From a bacterium (lineage in GTDB: Bacteria; Armatimonadota; Zipacnadia; Zipacnadales; Zipacnadaceae), in NCBI GenBank assembly GCA_030603495.1, contig JAUVXR010000005.1, forward strand, positions 58,732 to 122,731: a stretch of DNA of 64,000 bases, written 5' to 3'. A model generated the notes under the pieces. It saw nothing but the letters and a program-made list of their open reading frames with translations, had not been told where the DNA came from and did not search any database. The position numbers and the translations under genes are program-made. Below are positions 8,340-18,015 of the stretch, piece by piece (the stretch's first letter is position 1; each line of letters opens with the position of its first letter).

Positions 8340-10748
8340 ATGGACCCTCGCAGTCTGCGTGTGCTTGAGTATGCCCGGATCGTCGAGCAGCTCGCTGACC
8401 TGGCCGCTACCAGCCTGGGGCGGCAGCGCTGCCAGCAGCTTCGGCCCAGTAGCGATCCGAGCTGGATCAGCCAGCAGCTTACCGAAACCAGTGAGGCCCG
8501 GCGGCTGCTCGATGCCGTTCCGCCCTCCTTCGGCGGCATAACTGACGTCCGCGCCCTGCTGCAGAAGTCCCAGCTCGGCTCGCTGCTCGAGCCCAGCGAA
8601 CTGCTGGCGATCCGCGAGTTAGCGCAAGCCTGCCAGCGGCAGCTCCACTACTTCCGCCAGAGCGAAGCGCAGGCGCCAAACCTCGCCGAACTCGGCCTGC
8701 GGCTGCAGGAGTACCCCCACCTTGACGAGGAGATCTCCCGTTGCCTCAGCGACGATGCCAATATCAAGACGGATGCCTCTCATCATCTTGCCACACTCCA
8801 CAGCCGCGCTCAGAGATTGTATCAGCGGATTCAGGAGCGTATGAACAGCCTCGTCGAGCAGTATCGCCACCGGGGTGTACTGCAAGACCCGCTGGTCGTC
8901 CAACGGGCGAGCCGCTGGTGCCTGCCGGTGCAGAGCCAGTTTCAGTCGCGGGTCAAGGGCATTGTCCACGACCGCTCGGATAGCGGCGCGACGGTCTTCA
9001 TTGAGCCGCTGGATGTGGTGGACCTGGGCAACGAGCTGCGCGAGACCGAGCTGGCCATCGAAGAGGAGGAGCGCCGCATTCTACAGGAGCTGACCGCTCT
9101 GGTCGCTACACGAGCCGACGACCTAACCCAGGACCTCCAGCGCATATCCGTGCTTGACTTCATCTTCGCCAAGGGCCGCCTGTCGCTGGCCCAGAATGCC
9201 GTGGAGCCGCAGATCACTAACGAACGGGGCTACCTCAACCTCAACGGCGCGTGCCACCCGCTGCTGCACGGCGAAGTGGTACCGATAGATTTCTGGATCG
9301 GCGAGGACTTCACGACGCTGGTCATCACCGGCCCAAATACCGGCGGCAAGACCGTGTCGCTCAAGACCGTCGGGCTGCTGGCGCTGATGGCTCAGTCGGG
9401 CCTGCATATCCCCGCCGAACCGGGAACCGTAATCTCCGTCTTTGATGCCGTTTATGCTGACATCGGCGACGAGCAAAGCATCGAGCAATCGCTGTCCAGC
9501 TTCAGCTCGCATATGACCCAGATCATAAAGATCGTCAGCCGCGTATCCGCCACTCAGCGTCAGGGCAGGCCGGTCAACGCGCTCGTGCTGCTCGACGAAA
9601 TCGGCGCTGGTACCGATCCCTCCGAGGGCGCGGCGCTGGCGATGTCGCTGCTCGAGTGGCTCCACCACGCCGGCTCCCGGACGATAGCAACTACCCACTA
9701 CAACGAGCTGAAGGCCTTCGCCTACTCGCGCGAGGGCATGGCGAACGCCTCCGTACAGTTCAACGTGCACACGCTGGCCCCAACCTATCATCTCCAAATC
9801 GGGGCAGCCGGCTCCAGCAACGCCTTCGAGATCGCCCAACGGCTGGGACTGGCCGCCGAACTGACCACGCGGGGGCGGCAGTTGTTGAGCGGCGAGAGCC
9901 GCGACTTCGTCCTAGCCCTGGAGCACGTCGAGCGGACCCAGCGGGAGCTGCACGCCGAAAGAACACAGGCCCGCCAGACTCAGCAGGAGTTGGAGCGGCT
10001 CCGCCAGCGCTATGAACGGGATGCGGCCGACCTGGAGCAGCAGCGCCAGGAGGCCATCGCCGCGGGCTTTGACGATGCCCAGAAGATCGTCGCCGAGACC
10101 CGGGCGCGCGCTGATGAGATCATCCGCCAACTCCAGGAACAAGCCGAGCACACCGCCGAGAGTGAAGAGCTGCGCGGCCAACTCAAAGTAGCGGAGGCGG
10201 AACTGGCGGCGGCGCAGGAGCAGTTCGACCGCGAGCAACAGCGGGCTGCTGAGCAGGAGGAAGCCGCCCGGATTCAGTTGCCGCCGGTTGAGGAAGTGAG
10301 CCGGGGCGACCGGGTTTACGTGCCGGCGTTTGACCGCGAGGGCGTGGTGCGCGAAGTACTCGACGAGGAGACCGCGCTCGTCCAGATCGGCAGCATCAGC
10401 ATCGAGGTCAATATCACCGACCTGCGCCAGCCACCCGAAGAGCCTGAGTTAGCCTCTTCCCCACCGGCTCCAGTACAGCGCGTGCAGGTCCGCAAGCAGC
10501 TCGGCGTATCCGACGAGATCGAGGTGCGGGGGATGACCGTAGGCGAGGCGCTCGCTGCACTGGATAAGTACCTCGATGATGCCGCGCTGGCAGGACTGGA
10601 GCACGTGCGGATAATCCACGGCAAGGGCACCGGTACACTGCGCCGGGCCGTTCACGTCTACCTGCACCAGCATCCGGCGGTGCGCGATTTCCAGACCGCC
10701 GAGCGGGCCGGCGGCGAAGGCGCAACCGAAGTTGACCTGCTAAGCTAG
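8340..10748 (+). CDS. mutS2: MutS2 family ATPase/endonuclease
   Basis: 802 residues, the usual MutS2 length. The N-terminal core and clamp lack the mismatch-recognition domain. The ATPase has Walker A GPNTGGKT at about 331, Walker B ALVLLDEIGAGTDP and the ATTHYNELKA motif. A long Glu/Gln-rich coiled coil spans about 520-640. The C-terminal Smr nuclease domain (about 720-800) includes EIEVRGMTVGEAL and HVRIIHGKGTGTLR. MutS2 suppresses recombination and, in Bacillus, also rescues collided ribosomes. A GGAGGACAGCAGG leader gives a good ribosome site. It follows the HDAC-family gene closely. Confidence 0.95.
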   Translation: MDPRSLRVLEYARIVEQLADLAATSLGRQRCQQLRPSSDPSWISQQLTETSEARRLLDAVPPSFGGITDVRALLQKSQLGSLLEPSELLAIRELAQACQRQLHYFRQSEAQAPNLAELGLRLQEYPHLDEEISRCLSDDANIKTDASHHLATLHSRAQRLYQRIQERMNSLVEQYRHRGVLQDPLVVQRASRWCLPVQSQFQSRVKGIVHDRSDSGATVFIEPLDVVDLGNELRETELAIEEEERRILQELTALVATRADDLTQDLQRISVLDFIFAKGRLSLAQNAVEPQITNERGYLNLNGACHPLLHGEVVPIDFWIGEDFTTLVITGPNTGGKTVSLKTVGLLALMAQSGLHIPAEPGTVISVFDAVYADIGDEQSIEQSLSSFSSHMTQIIKIVSRVSATQRQGRPVNALVLLDEIGAGTDPSEGAALAMSLLEWLHHAGSRTIATTHYNELKAFAYSREGMANASVQFNVHTLAPTYHLQIGAAGSSNAFEIAQRLGLAAELTTRGRQLLSGESRDFVLALEHVERTQRELHAERTQARQTQQELERLRQRYERDAADLEQQRQEAIAAGFDDAQKIVAETRARADEIIRQLQEQAEHTAESEELRGQLKVAEAELAAAQEQFDREQQRAAEQEEAARIQLPPVEEVSRGDRVYVPAFDREGVVREVLDEETALVQIGSISIEVNITDLRQPPEEPELASSPPAPVQRVQVRKQLGVSDEIEVRGMTVGEALAALDKYLDDAALAGLEHVRIIHGKGTGTLRRAVHVYLHQHPAVRDFQTAERAGGEGATEVDLLS

Positions 10749-10837
10749 TACCTGCTGGCGTTGATTGGCATTATCTGGTGGCGGAGCATTTGGCGGTTCC
10801 TGCGTATCCGGCGGGCCGGCCTCGCTGCGCTCGACAC

Positions 10838-10920
10838 GGCCCCTCCAACGGCGTAACACAATGCTACAATAAGGTTTTCGGAGGGGCCTGTCGCCGGAAG
10901 CTTCGCAACGCGAAGCTTCC
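10838..10920. repeat. Two inverted repeats upstream of the DUF3160 gene
   Basis: The gene-free interval 10749-11041 carries two structures. GGCCCCTCC (10838-10846) pairs with GGAGGGGCC (10880-10888). Just after it is a perfect 11-bp stem, GGAAGCTTCGC (10896-10906) and GCGAAGCTTCC (10910-10920), with an AAC triloop. Neither is followed by a T-run. The second has the compact stem and triloop of REP-like elements. A TACAAT at 10865-10870 could be a -10 box, but no matching -35 is visible. Confidence 0.6.
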
Positions 10921-11041
10921 AAGGCTGGCCCTAAAGGGGTAAGTGTATGCCCCGACCAATCCACGATGGTGGAACAAACAGTCTTCCGCCCGCGTCTAAT
11001 AAGCCGTCCGACGACACTTGTATAGACAGGGGGAGTTACTA

Positions 11042-13294
11042 ATGTATCCACCACACAGCTTTTCACCGATTTGGGCATTGGGCGTCTGTGCCGCAATCAT
11101 TGCGGTGGCACTGTTGGGCTGTAGCAGCGACAAGAATAACGGTGCCCAGGCCAACCAGCAACCCGGCCAGGCGGCCGCACAAGACCAAGGCCCGAAGTCC
11201 GGCCTTGCCCAGTATTATGAACCGTCCGAGGTGGAGTTCACTGCGAATGCGCCCGGATACTCTCTGCCGCTGGACCTCGATGCCGTGGCAAACGAAGACG
11301 CGATGCGCAGGCTGTCCGCCGAGGCCAAGCAGCTTCTCAACCAAAACGGCTTCGTGGTGACACCGGCAGGCCCGAAAGAAGACATGGCCGACGTCTACGA
11401 CGACATCAGACGTAGTCATATGCCGGTCTACGTCACCGCCGACAGCCTCCTGCACGTCTACCACATCCAATTCGACGAGAGCCTCAAGGATATCGAGGAG
11501 CGGGAGTTTTATGCTGATTTGGTTACTCTCAGCGTTCAACTTGCGGGGCACAGTATTGACCAGTATGGCCAGCTCACCGGCGACTTAAAGGAGGCCGCCC
11601 GGCGCAACTGGGCCTTTTTCACTGTTGCATGGGCGCTGCTCCAGGGCGAGATATGGCAGGGAGCAATGAGCGTGGCTTTGCCTGGCACTGAACTCTACGC
11701 GGAGGTACCCCTCATCGAGGCCCACGAGGGCTTTGCGGTCAGCCCCATATTCAAGTACAAGGAAGACTACTCGCAGTATGTGCCACGCGGGCATTACACG
11801 CGCAGCGAGGAGCTGAAGCGGTACTTCAAGGCGATGATGTGGTACGGGCGGATGGCCTTCCTGCTCAAGGGCACCGACCTCGACCCGAATGCGCTGGTCT
11901 CGGAGGAGGACGCCCGCATCCAGACGCTGCAGGCCTGCCTCATTGCCCAGCGGCTCTACGGCCCCGACCAGGAGCCGGACCTGGCGGCAATCTGGAACCG
12001 TATCTACCAGGTTACCGCCTTCTACGTCGGGTTGGCCGATGACCTGACGCCGCCCGAATACGCAGAGGTGATTGAAAAGGTCTACGGCACCGCCTTCGCC
12101 TGGCAGGAGCTGGCTGATGAGGCCAAGCTGCTCGAACTCAAGGGCCACCTGGCTGCCCTGCGCTCGCCCCAGATCTACGGCGGCACCGGCAGTATCCAGC
12201 TAACGCCGCCGCTGTCCCGAGATGAGCTGGCCAAGAATCTCGACAAGACCAAGGGGATGCGGCTGATGGGCCAGCGCTTCATCCCCGACTCGTATATGTT
12301 CCAGCAGCTCGTCTTCCCCGCCACGCGTATGTTTACGGGGCAGGGCCAGCCGTTTACGCTGGTGCAAAGCGCCGGCGGGCCGATCCGCGGCTTTCCCCGG
12401 GGGCTGGATGTGATGTCCGTCCTGGGCAGCCAACGGGCCGCCGACATACTGGAGGCCGCAGGTGATACTGACTACGAGCGTTATGATGAAAAGCTGGATG
12501 AACTGAAGGAGATGTTTGCCGCCTTCACACCGGCGCAGTGGAACCGGAACCTGTACTGGAGCTGGCTGTATGCGCTCCAGGCGCTTATCGAGGAGCGGGG
12601 CGAAGGCTATCCCAGCTTCATGCGCACCGAGGCCTGGCAGGACCGCCAGCTCAACGCCGCACTAGCCTCGTGGGCGGAACTGCGCCACGATACCATCCTC
12701 TACGCCAAGCAGAGCTACGCGATGGAGATGACGGGAATGCCAACGCGCCCGCAAGAGCCGCCGCCGGGCTACGTCGAGCCGGTGCCCGAGTTCTACGCCC
12801 GGCTGCTGGCGCTCACCGAGATGACTCAGCGCGGCCTCAGCGACATGGAGGTGCTCGACCAACAGGCCACACTGCGCCTCCAGGCCCTGGCGAACATCCT
12901 GCGGCAACTGCTAGACATCTCGGCCAAGGAACTCGCTAACCAGCCGCTGACCGAGGAGGAATACAACTTCATCAAGCACTTCGGCAGGTCCCTGAGTCGG
13001 GTTACTGCCGGCGTGGAGGAGACCGGCGCGAAGACCACGATGATCGCCGATGTGCACACTGACGGCAACACTCGGCAGGCGCTGGAAGAAGGGGTCGGCT
13101 ACATTCAGCACATCACGGTCGCCTATCAACTCCCCGACGGCCGAATCGCGGTAGGCAGAGGGCCAGTCTTCAGCTACTACGAGTTCAAGCAGCCGCTGGC
13201 CGACCGCCTCACCGACGAAGCCTGGCGGCAGATGCTCGAGTACGGCCAAACCCCCGACCCGCCGGAGTGGACGAGCAGCTTCAAGACGTGGTAA
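11042..13294 (+). CDS. DUF3160-family lipoprotein
   Basis: 750 residues. A hydrophobic signal ends in the lipobox VALLGCSS, so the mature protein should be lipid-anchored outside the cytoplasmic membrane. The rest matches the DUF3160 family as I remember it: the YEPSEVEFTANAPGYSLPLD opening, SHMPVYVTADSLLHVYH, long helical stretches, and a C-terminal segment with DVHTDGNTRQALEEGVGY and VGRGPVFSYYEF. The function of this family is unknown. ATG 11042 is chosen because GGGGGAG lies five bases upstream and the signal peptide begins there. The 3' end overlaps the convergent tgt gene by 14 bases. Confidence 0.85.
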   Translation: MYPPHSFSPIWALGVCAAIIAVALLGCSSDKNNGAQANQQPGQAAAQDQGPKSGLAQYYEPSEVEFTANAPGYSLPLDLDAVANEDAMRRLSAEAKQLLNQNGFVVTPAGPKEDMADVYDDIRRSHMPVYVTADSLLHVYHIQFDESLKDIEEREFYADLVTLSVQLAGHSIDQYGQLTGDLKEAARRNWAFFTVAWALLQGEIWQGAMSVALPGTELYAEVPLIEAHEGFAVSPIFKYKEDYSQYVPRGHYTRSEELKRYFKAMMWYGRMAFLLKGTDLDPNALVSEEDARIQTLQACLIAQRLYGPDQEPDLAAIWNRIYQVTAFYVGLADDLTPPEYAEVIEKVYGTAFAWQELADEAKLLELKGHLAALRSPQIYGGTGSIQLTPPLSRDELAKNLDKTKGMRLMGQRFIPDSYMFQQLVFPATRMFTGQGQPFTLVQSAGGPIRGFPRGLDVMSVLGSQRAADILEAAGDTDYERYDEKLDELKEMFAAFTPAQWNRNLYWSWLYALQALIEERGEGYPSFMRTEAWQDRQLNAALASWAELRHDTILYAKQSYAMEMTGMPTRPQEPPPGYVEPVPEFYARLLALTEMTQRGLSDMEVLDQQATLRLQALANILRQLLDISAKELANQPLTEEEYNFIKHFGRSLSRVTAGVEETGAKTTMIADVHTDGNTRQALEEGVGYIQHITVAYQLPDGRIAVGRGPVFSYYEFKQPLADRLTDEAWRQMLEYGQTPDPPEWTSSFKTW

Positions 13295-14384
13295 TGGATA
13301 CCACGCGTGTACGGAGTTGATCCAAGTCTCCAGTGGGGATCATTTCCCGAATCTGCTTCATAAGCTGGGCAAAGAAGCGCAGGTTGTGCAGGGTTAGCAG
13401 CCGCCAGGCAGCGGCCTCCTCCAAGCGGAACAGATGATGCAGATAAGCACGGCTGTATCGCGTGCAGGCTGGGCAGTCACATTGCTCCGACAGGGGGCGG
13501 AAATCGTCGCGGTAACGCGCATTGTTGATTCTGATCGTGCCCTCCCAAGTATAGAGCAAGCCGTGGCGGGCGTTGCGCGTGGGTATGACGCAGTCGAACA
13601 GATCAATTCCGTGCGCTACCGCCTCGATCATCTGCATGGGTATGCCCACTCCGAGCAGGTGCTTGGGCACGGCCTCGGGCAGCTCGGGAAGCACCGCCGC
13701 GACAGCCGCGAACATCTCCTGCTCGGTCTCCCCCACCGAAACACCGCCGATCGCATACCCGGGGAAGCCAATCTCCGCCGTGGCCCGCGCACTCTGCGTA
13801 CGCAGGTCGGGATAGACACTCCCCTGGACGATGCCAAACAACGCCTGCGCCGAATTGTTGTGTGCGGCCTTGCTGCGCTCCGCCCAACGCAGCGTGCGCG
13901 CCATTGAACGGGCGGCATCTTCGTGGGAGCAGGGGTACGAGGTACACTCGTCGAAGGCCATTATTATGTCGGCCCCGAGCTGGTTCTGCACCTGGACGGA
14001 GGCTTCGGGGGTGAGGCGTATCTCGTGGCCATCCAGCGGCGAGGGCAGAATGACGCCCTCGTCGGTGATATTCTTCGCATCGGCGAGCGAAAAGACCTGG
14101 AAGCCGCCGCTGTCGGTGGCAATCACGCCGGGCCAGTTCATAAACTCGTGCAGCCCCCCGGCCCGTTGGATTGTCTCCGCGCCCGGCCGGACCAGCAGGT
14201 GAAAGGCATTAGACATCACTGACTGCACGCCAACGACGGCGACATCTTCCAGCGAGCAGGCCTTGACCACACCCCGGCTGGCGCAGGGCATAAATGCGGG
14301 TGTTTCCAGCACGCCGTGAGCAGTCACCAACCGGCCCGCGCGGGCCGACGAATTTTGGTCACGGGCCACTACTTCAAAATCCAT
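13281..14384 (-). CDS. tgt: Queuine/preQ1 tRNA-ribosyltransferase
   Basis: 367 residues. Exchanges guanine 34 of tRNAs with GUN anticodons for preQ1 in the queuosine pathway. Visible motifs are ATDSGGFQVFSL (catalytic Asp), AFDECTSYP, YAIGGVSVGE, LFDCVIPTRNARHG (nucleophile Asp region) and the zinc site CDCPACTRYSRAYLHHLF. Length and order are typical of the bacterial enzyme. It lies 22 bases downstream of queA, whose product acts next in the pathway, so the two form an operon. No preQ1 synthesis genes (queC, D, E, F) are in this window. It converges on the DUF3160 gene with a 14-base overlap. Confidence 0.96.
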   Translation of the reverse strand: MDFEVVARDQNSSARAGRLVTAHGVLETPAFMPCASRGVVKACSLEDVAVVGVQSVMSNAFHLLVRPGAETIQRAGGLHEFMNWPGVIATDSGGFQVFSLADAKNITDEGVILPSPLDGHEIRLTPEASVQVQNQLGADIIMAFDECTSYPCSHEDAARSMARTLRWAERSKAAHNNSAQALFGIVQGSVYPDLRTQSARATAEIGFPGYAIGGVSVGETEQEMFAAVAAVLPELPEAVPKHLLGVGIPMQMIEAVAHGIDLFDCVIPTRNARHGLLYTWEGTIRINNARYRDDFRPLSEQCDCPACTRYSRAYLHHLFRLEEAAAWRLLTLHNLRFFAQLMKQIREMIPTGDLDQLRTRVVSITTS

Positions 14385-14406
14385 GGAATTCCCCTACTGC
14401 CCGGAC

Positions 14407-15471
14407 TCACACGATTAGCATGCAGTCTCCGTAGCTGTAGAACCGGTATTTGTGTTCCACGGCTTCCTGGTAGGCCTCGAGGACATGCTCGCGGCCGGCA
14501 AAGGCGCTGACCAGCATCAGCAGCGTCGAGCGCGGCAGGTGAAAATTGGTCAGCAGCACGTCTACGGCTCGAAACCGGTAGCCCGGATAGATGAACAGGT
14601 CGCTCGTGCCCTCGCCGCCGGATACTCGCCCCGACTCGTCGGCGACTGTTTCCAGGGTACGCACGACGGTCGTACCCACCGCTACTACCCGGCCACCGGT
14701 GTCTCGGCAGTTGTTGATGATGTGGGCAGCCTCGGAGCTGATCTCATAGCTTTCCCCGTCCATCCGGTGGTCTTCGACCATCTCGACCTGCACCGGGCGA
14801 AAGGTGCCCAGACCCACGTGCAAGGTTATCCGGGCAATCGCGACGCCCTGGTCGGCGAACCGCTCCAGCATACCCTCGTCGAAATGCAGACCCGCTGTCG
14901 GAGCGGCGACCGCTCCGGGGAGCCGGGCATAAACCGTCTGGTAGCGTCGGCGGTCCCGTTGTTCCTGAGCCACTTGTGCTGGTGGAGACTCCCCCGACGG
15001 TTTCTGATCGCGGTGGATGTAGGGAGGCAGCGGCGTGTGCCCGACCCGGTCCAGCATCGCCATGAGGTCGCCGTCGCACTCCAGGCGCACCACGCGTACC
15101 CCTGCGGGCCGCTCTTGTAAGATCGTGGCGCTGATTTGGCCGCCGAAGTCGATCACCTCCCCCACACGCAGGCGGCGGGCCGGCCGAGCCAGCGCCTCCC
15201 AGTGGCCGTCGCTGACTGGCCGCAGGAGTAACAGCTCGGCTTCGCCGCCGGTGGCACGGTGGCCGAGCAGGCGGGCAGGGATCACCCGAGTATCATTTAT
15301 CACCACGCAGTCGCCGGGCGTCAGGTACTGCGGGAGATCAGTAAATCCGCGATGTGCCCTGCCGCCGCTACGCCGATCCAGCACCAGCATCCGGGAGGCG
15401 GCTCGCTCTGCCAGGGGCTGCTGGGCAATAAGTTCGGATGGCAAATCGTAAGCAAACAGGCTGACGCGCAC
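14407..15471 (-). CDS. queA: S-adenosylmethionine:tRNA ribosyltransferase-isomerase
   Basis: 354 residues. Transfers and isomerises the ribosyl group of AdoMet onto preQ1 in tRNA to make epoxyqueuosine. Family motifs include YDLPSELIAQQPL at the N-terminus, CVVINDTRVIPARLLG, APTAGLHFDEGML, ITLHVGLGTFRPV, VGTTVVRTLET, IYPGYRFRAVDVLLTNFHLP and the C-terminal YRFYSYGDCMLI. It is the first gene of the queA-tgt pair and is divergent from ftsK. Confidence 0.97.
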   Translation of the reverse strand: MRVSLFAYDLPSELIAQQPLAERAASRMLVLDRRSGGRAHRGFTDLPQYLTPGDCVVINDTRVIPARLLGHRATGGEAELLLLRPVSDGHWEALARPARRLRVGEVIDFGGQISATILQERPAGVRVVRLECDGDLMAMLDRVGHTPLPPYIHRDQKPSGESPPAQVAQEQRDRRRYQTVYARLPGAVAAPTAGLHFDEGMLERFADQGVAIARITLHVGLGTFRPVQVEMVEDHRMDGESYEISSEAAHIINNCRDTGGRVVAVGTTVVRTLETVADESGRVSGGEGTSDLFIYPGYRFRAVDVLLTNFHLPRSTLLMLVSAFAGREHVLEAYQEAVEHKYRFYSYGDCMLIV

Positions 15472-15567
15472 TTCCAGACTCCTTCAAGGTCAGTGTACCG
15501 CCCGCCTCTCCCACTTGTCAACAACCCGCCGACTGTCCGCCCCGCCCTTTCGTAGCATGGCCATTTG

Positions 15568-15576
15568 TGTTATAAT
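15568..15576 (+). promoter_or_regulatory. Extended -10 promoter element upstream of ftsK
   Basis: TGTTATAAT at 15568-15576 is a consensus TATAAT preceded by the TGn extension. The matching -35 position (TTTCGT) is poor, which is normal for extended -10 promoters. It lies 81 bases before the ftsK start in the queA/ftsK divergent gap. Confidence 0.5.
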
Positions 15577-15656
15577 AGCCTCATCAGCCAGCGGGCTAGC
15601 GGATAATCACCCGCCTGACGACGCAGACTACTTCGAAGACTCGGAGGGTGACAGGG

Positions 15657-17981
15657 ATGGCACGCCATCAGCATGATGACCGGCTGAGGCGCGATATCAT
15701 CGGCATTGCTCTCGCCGCGCTGGGCGCCTTGATACTGGTCAGCCTCTTCTACGGGTACCAGGACACCGGCTTCCTCCCACGCACGGTCTCGCACGCCCTG
15801 CTTGTGGCCTTTGGCCTCGGTGCATATCTTGCACCACTTCTCCTCTTTGTATTAGGCGTACTGTTTATGCTGGAGCGCCGGGACCTGGGCGATATCCGCA
15901 CCGTTGTCGGTCTGGGCCTACTGTTTCTCATAATAATCGTGCTCTTCCAGCTCGCGATCCCCCTGGAGATGTTCTTCGCCCCAGAGGCCATCCGCGCAGG
16001 CGGCGGCTACGTCGGTGCAGTGGCTGGCTGGGTGCTCATCAAAGTGGTCGGCCTGTGGGGCAGCTATATCGTGATGACTGCGCTGCTCGTGATTGCCGCG
16101 CTATTGATAACACGCGTGCCGGTGGGAGAGCTAATCAGGAATACCGCCGGGGCAGTGACCAACGGTGGTGCTTACGCTCGCCGAACGGTAAAACGCAAGA
16201 TTCCCAAACGGGACCGAGAGCTGCGCGCTCGTGCCGAAAAGACGGTGCGTCACCGCCGGCCTCGGCGCGACGGGTCGGCTACGTCCCGGGTGGACCTTGA
16301 TGACAATGACGAACCGGCCCCGCGGCCCCGCCCGCAGCCGCCCGCTACCAAGGCACAGGACGCCGAGCCCGATGCTCACTCCTCCTCGGCCGGCAACAGC
16401 AACAATCCAGCATCCGCCGGGACCAAAGCTCGTGAGGAAAAGCCGCAGCTCAGGCTAATCAGTGGCCCCAGCGGCTTTATGGCGCCGCCGCTGGCCCTGC
16501 TGCGCAAAGAGGGCATAGAGAAGCAGACCAGTGAGATGCGCAAGGAGACTGCCGAGCGCATCATCAAGCTCGAGGATACTCTCGAGAGCTTCGGGATTAA
16601 CGCTAAGGTCACCCACTACGAACGGGGGCCGGTACTCACACGCTACGAAGTCGAGCCGGAGAAGGGCATTCGCGTTAACCAGATCACCCGACTGGCCGAT
16701 GATCTGGCGATGAGTCTGGCGGCAGTGGATGTGCGGGTCGAAGCGCCAATCCCCGGCAAGTCGGCGATTGGTATTGAAGTGCCCAACGAGCATCGTTCGC
16801 TGGTCAGCCTACGTGGTGTAATGGAGTCAGATGCCTTCCAGAAGCACCAAGGGATACTGCCTATTGCCCTGGGCCGTGATATCGCCGGACAGCCCATAGT
16901 GACCGATCTGGTACCGATGCCGCATCTGCTCATCGCCGGCGCCACCGGTTCAGGTAAGAGCATCTGTCTGCACTCGGTGATTCTGAGCCTGATCATGAGG
17001 CATCCGCCACACGAGCTCAAGCTCATTGTCATCGATCCCAAACGGGTGGAACTGGCCATATACGACGGTATCCCTCATCTGATGGCGCCGGTCGTCTACA
17101 GCATCAGGCAAGCGGCGGACGTACTGCACAAGGCCATCAAGGAGATGGAGAAGCGCTACGACAAGTTTGCCCTCAAGGGCGCTAGCAACATAGCCGAATA
17201 CAACGAGCTATCCCGGATGCCCAAGCAGCATGCTGCCGATGAGTTCGAGTCCATGCCTCGCGTAGTCATCATCATTGATGAGTTGGCCGACCTGATGATA
17301 CAGGCCCGCGCGGAGTTTGAGTACTCGATCTGCCGCATAGCCCAGCTCGCTCGGGCCACCGGCATTCACTTGGTGGTCGCCACGCAGCGCCCAGCGGTCA
17401 CTGTTATCACCGGCAACATCAAGGCCAATATGCCATCGCGCATCGCCTTGGCGGTGGCTTCGATCCCCGATTCGCGGACTATCCTGGACAGCCAGGGGGC
17501 GGAGCGGCTAATCGGTACTGGGGACATGCTCTATGCTCCAATTGATGCGCTCAAGCCCCGGCGTATCCAGGGCTCGTTCGTCCGGCGCGAAGACATCGCT
17601 AAGGTGGTCAGCCACCTCTGCAAGCAGGGCGAGCCGGAGTTTGAGATAATCCCGCAGCTGGCCTCTGACGAAGACGACTTCGCCGCGGAAATTGAAGCCA
17701 GTGACGAGCTGTTTAATGCCGCTGCCGAGTATGTAATCAGCGAGCAGCAGGCCTCGGTCTCCATGCTCCAGCGCCGCTTCAAAATCGGCTACGCCCGCGC
17801 CGGCCGGCTCATTGATACGATGGAGCAGAGAGGCATCGTCGGGCCCCACGAAGGCTCCAAGCCCCGCGAGGTACTGGGGAGCCGGGCCATGCTCGAAGAC
17901 ATTCCCGGAAGGTCGCGGAACCAGGGGGATACGGACGACGCCTCGGAAGACTTCACCGACAGCGGAGTCGGGTACGACTAA
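15657..17981 (+). CDS. ftsK: DNA translocase FtsK/SpoIIIE
   Basis: 774 residues. Four hydrophobic segments in the first 170 residues anchor the protein at the septum. A charged Pro/Ala/Asp linker follows (about 180-270). The motor has Walker A GATGSGKS, Walker B RVVIIIDELADLM and the ATQRPAV motif. The C-terminal winged-helix gamma domain (QASVSMLQRRFKIGYARA) reads polar DNA sequences. It pumps chromosome ends through the division septum and activates Xer recombination; a Xer recombinase is encoded at 28315. ATG 15657 is chosen because GGAGGG at 15643-15648 then lies eight bases upstream, whereas it overlaps the alternative GTG at 15648. Confidence 0.95.
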   Translation: MARHQHDDRLRRDIIGIALAALGALILVSLFYGYQDTGFLPRTVSHALLVAFGLGAYLAPLLLFVLGVLFMLERRDLGDIRTVVGLGLLFLIIIVLFQLAIPLEMFFAPEAIRAGGGYVGAVAGWVLIKVVGLWGSYIVMTALLVIAALLITRVPVGELIRNTAGAVTNGGAYARRTVKRKIPKRDRELRARAEKTVRHRRPRRDGSATSRVDLDDNDEPAPRPRPQPPATKAQDAEPDAHSSSAGNSNNPASAGTKAREEKPQLRLISGPSGFMAPPLALLRKEGIEKQTSEMRKETAERIIKLEDTLESFGINAKVTHYERGPVLTRYEVEPEKGIRVNQITRLADDLAMSLAAVDVRVEAPIPGKSAIGIEVPNEHRSLVSLRGVMESDAFQKHQGILPIALGRDIAGQPIVTDLVPMPHLLIAGATGSGKSICLHSVILSLIMRHPPHELKLIVIDPKRVELAIYDGIPHLMAPVVYSIRQAADVLHKAIKEMEKRYDKFALKGASNIAEYNELSRMPKQHAADEFESMPRVVIIIDELADLMIQARAEFEYSICRIAQLARATGIHLVVATQRPAVTVITGNIKANMPSRIALAVASIPDSRTILDSQGAERLIGTGDMLYAPIDALKPRRIQGSFVRREDIAKVVSHLCKQGEPEFEIIPQLASDEDDFAAEIEASDELFNAAAEYVISEQQASVSMLQRRFKIGYARAGRLIDTMEQRGIVGPHEGSKPREVLGSRAMLEDIPGRSRNQGDTDDASEDFTDSGVGYD

Positions 17982-18015
17982 GGCCTATTGCGATCGAGGA
18001 GGAGAGCCTGCGCTT

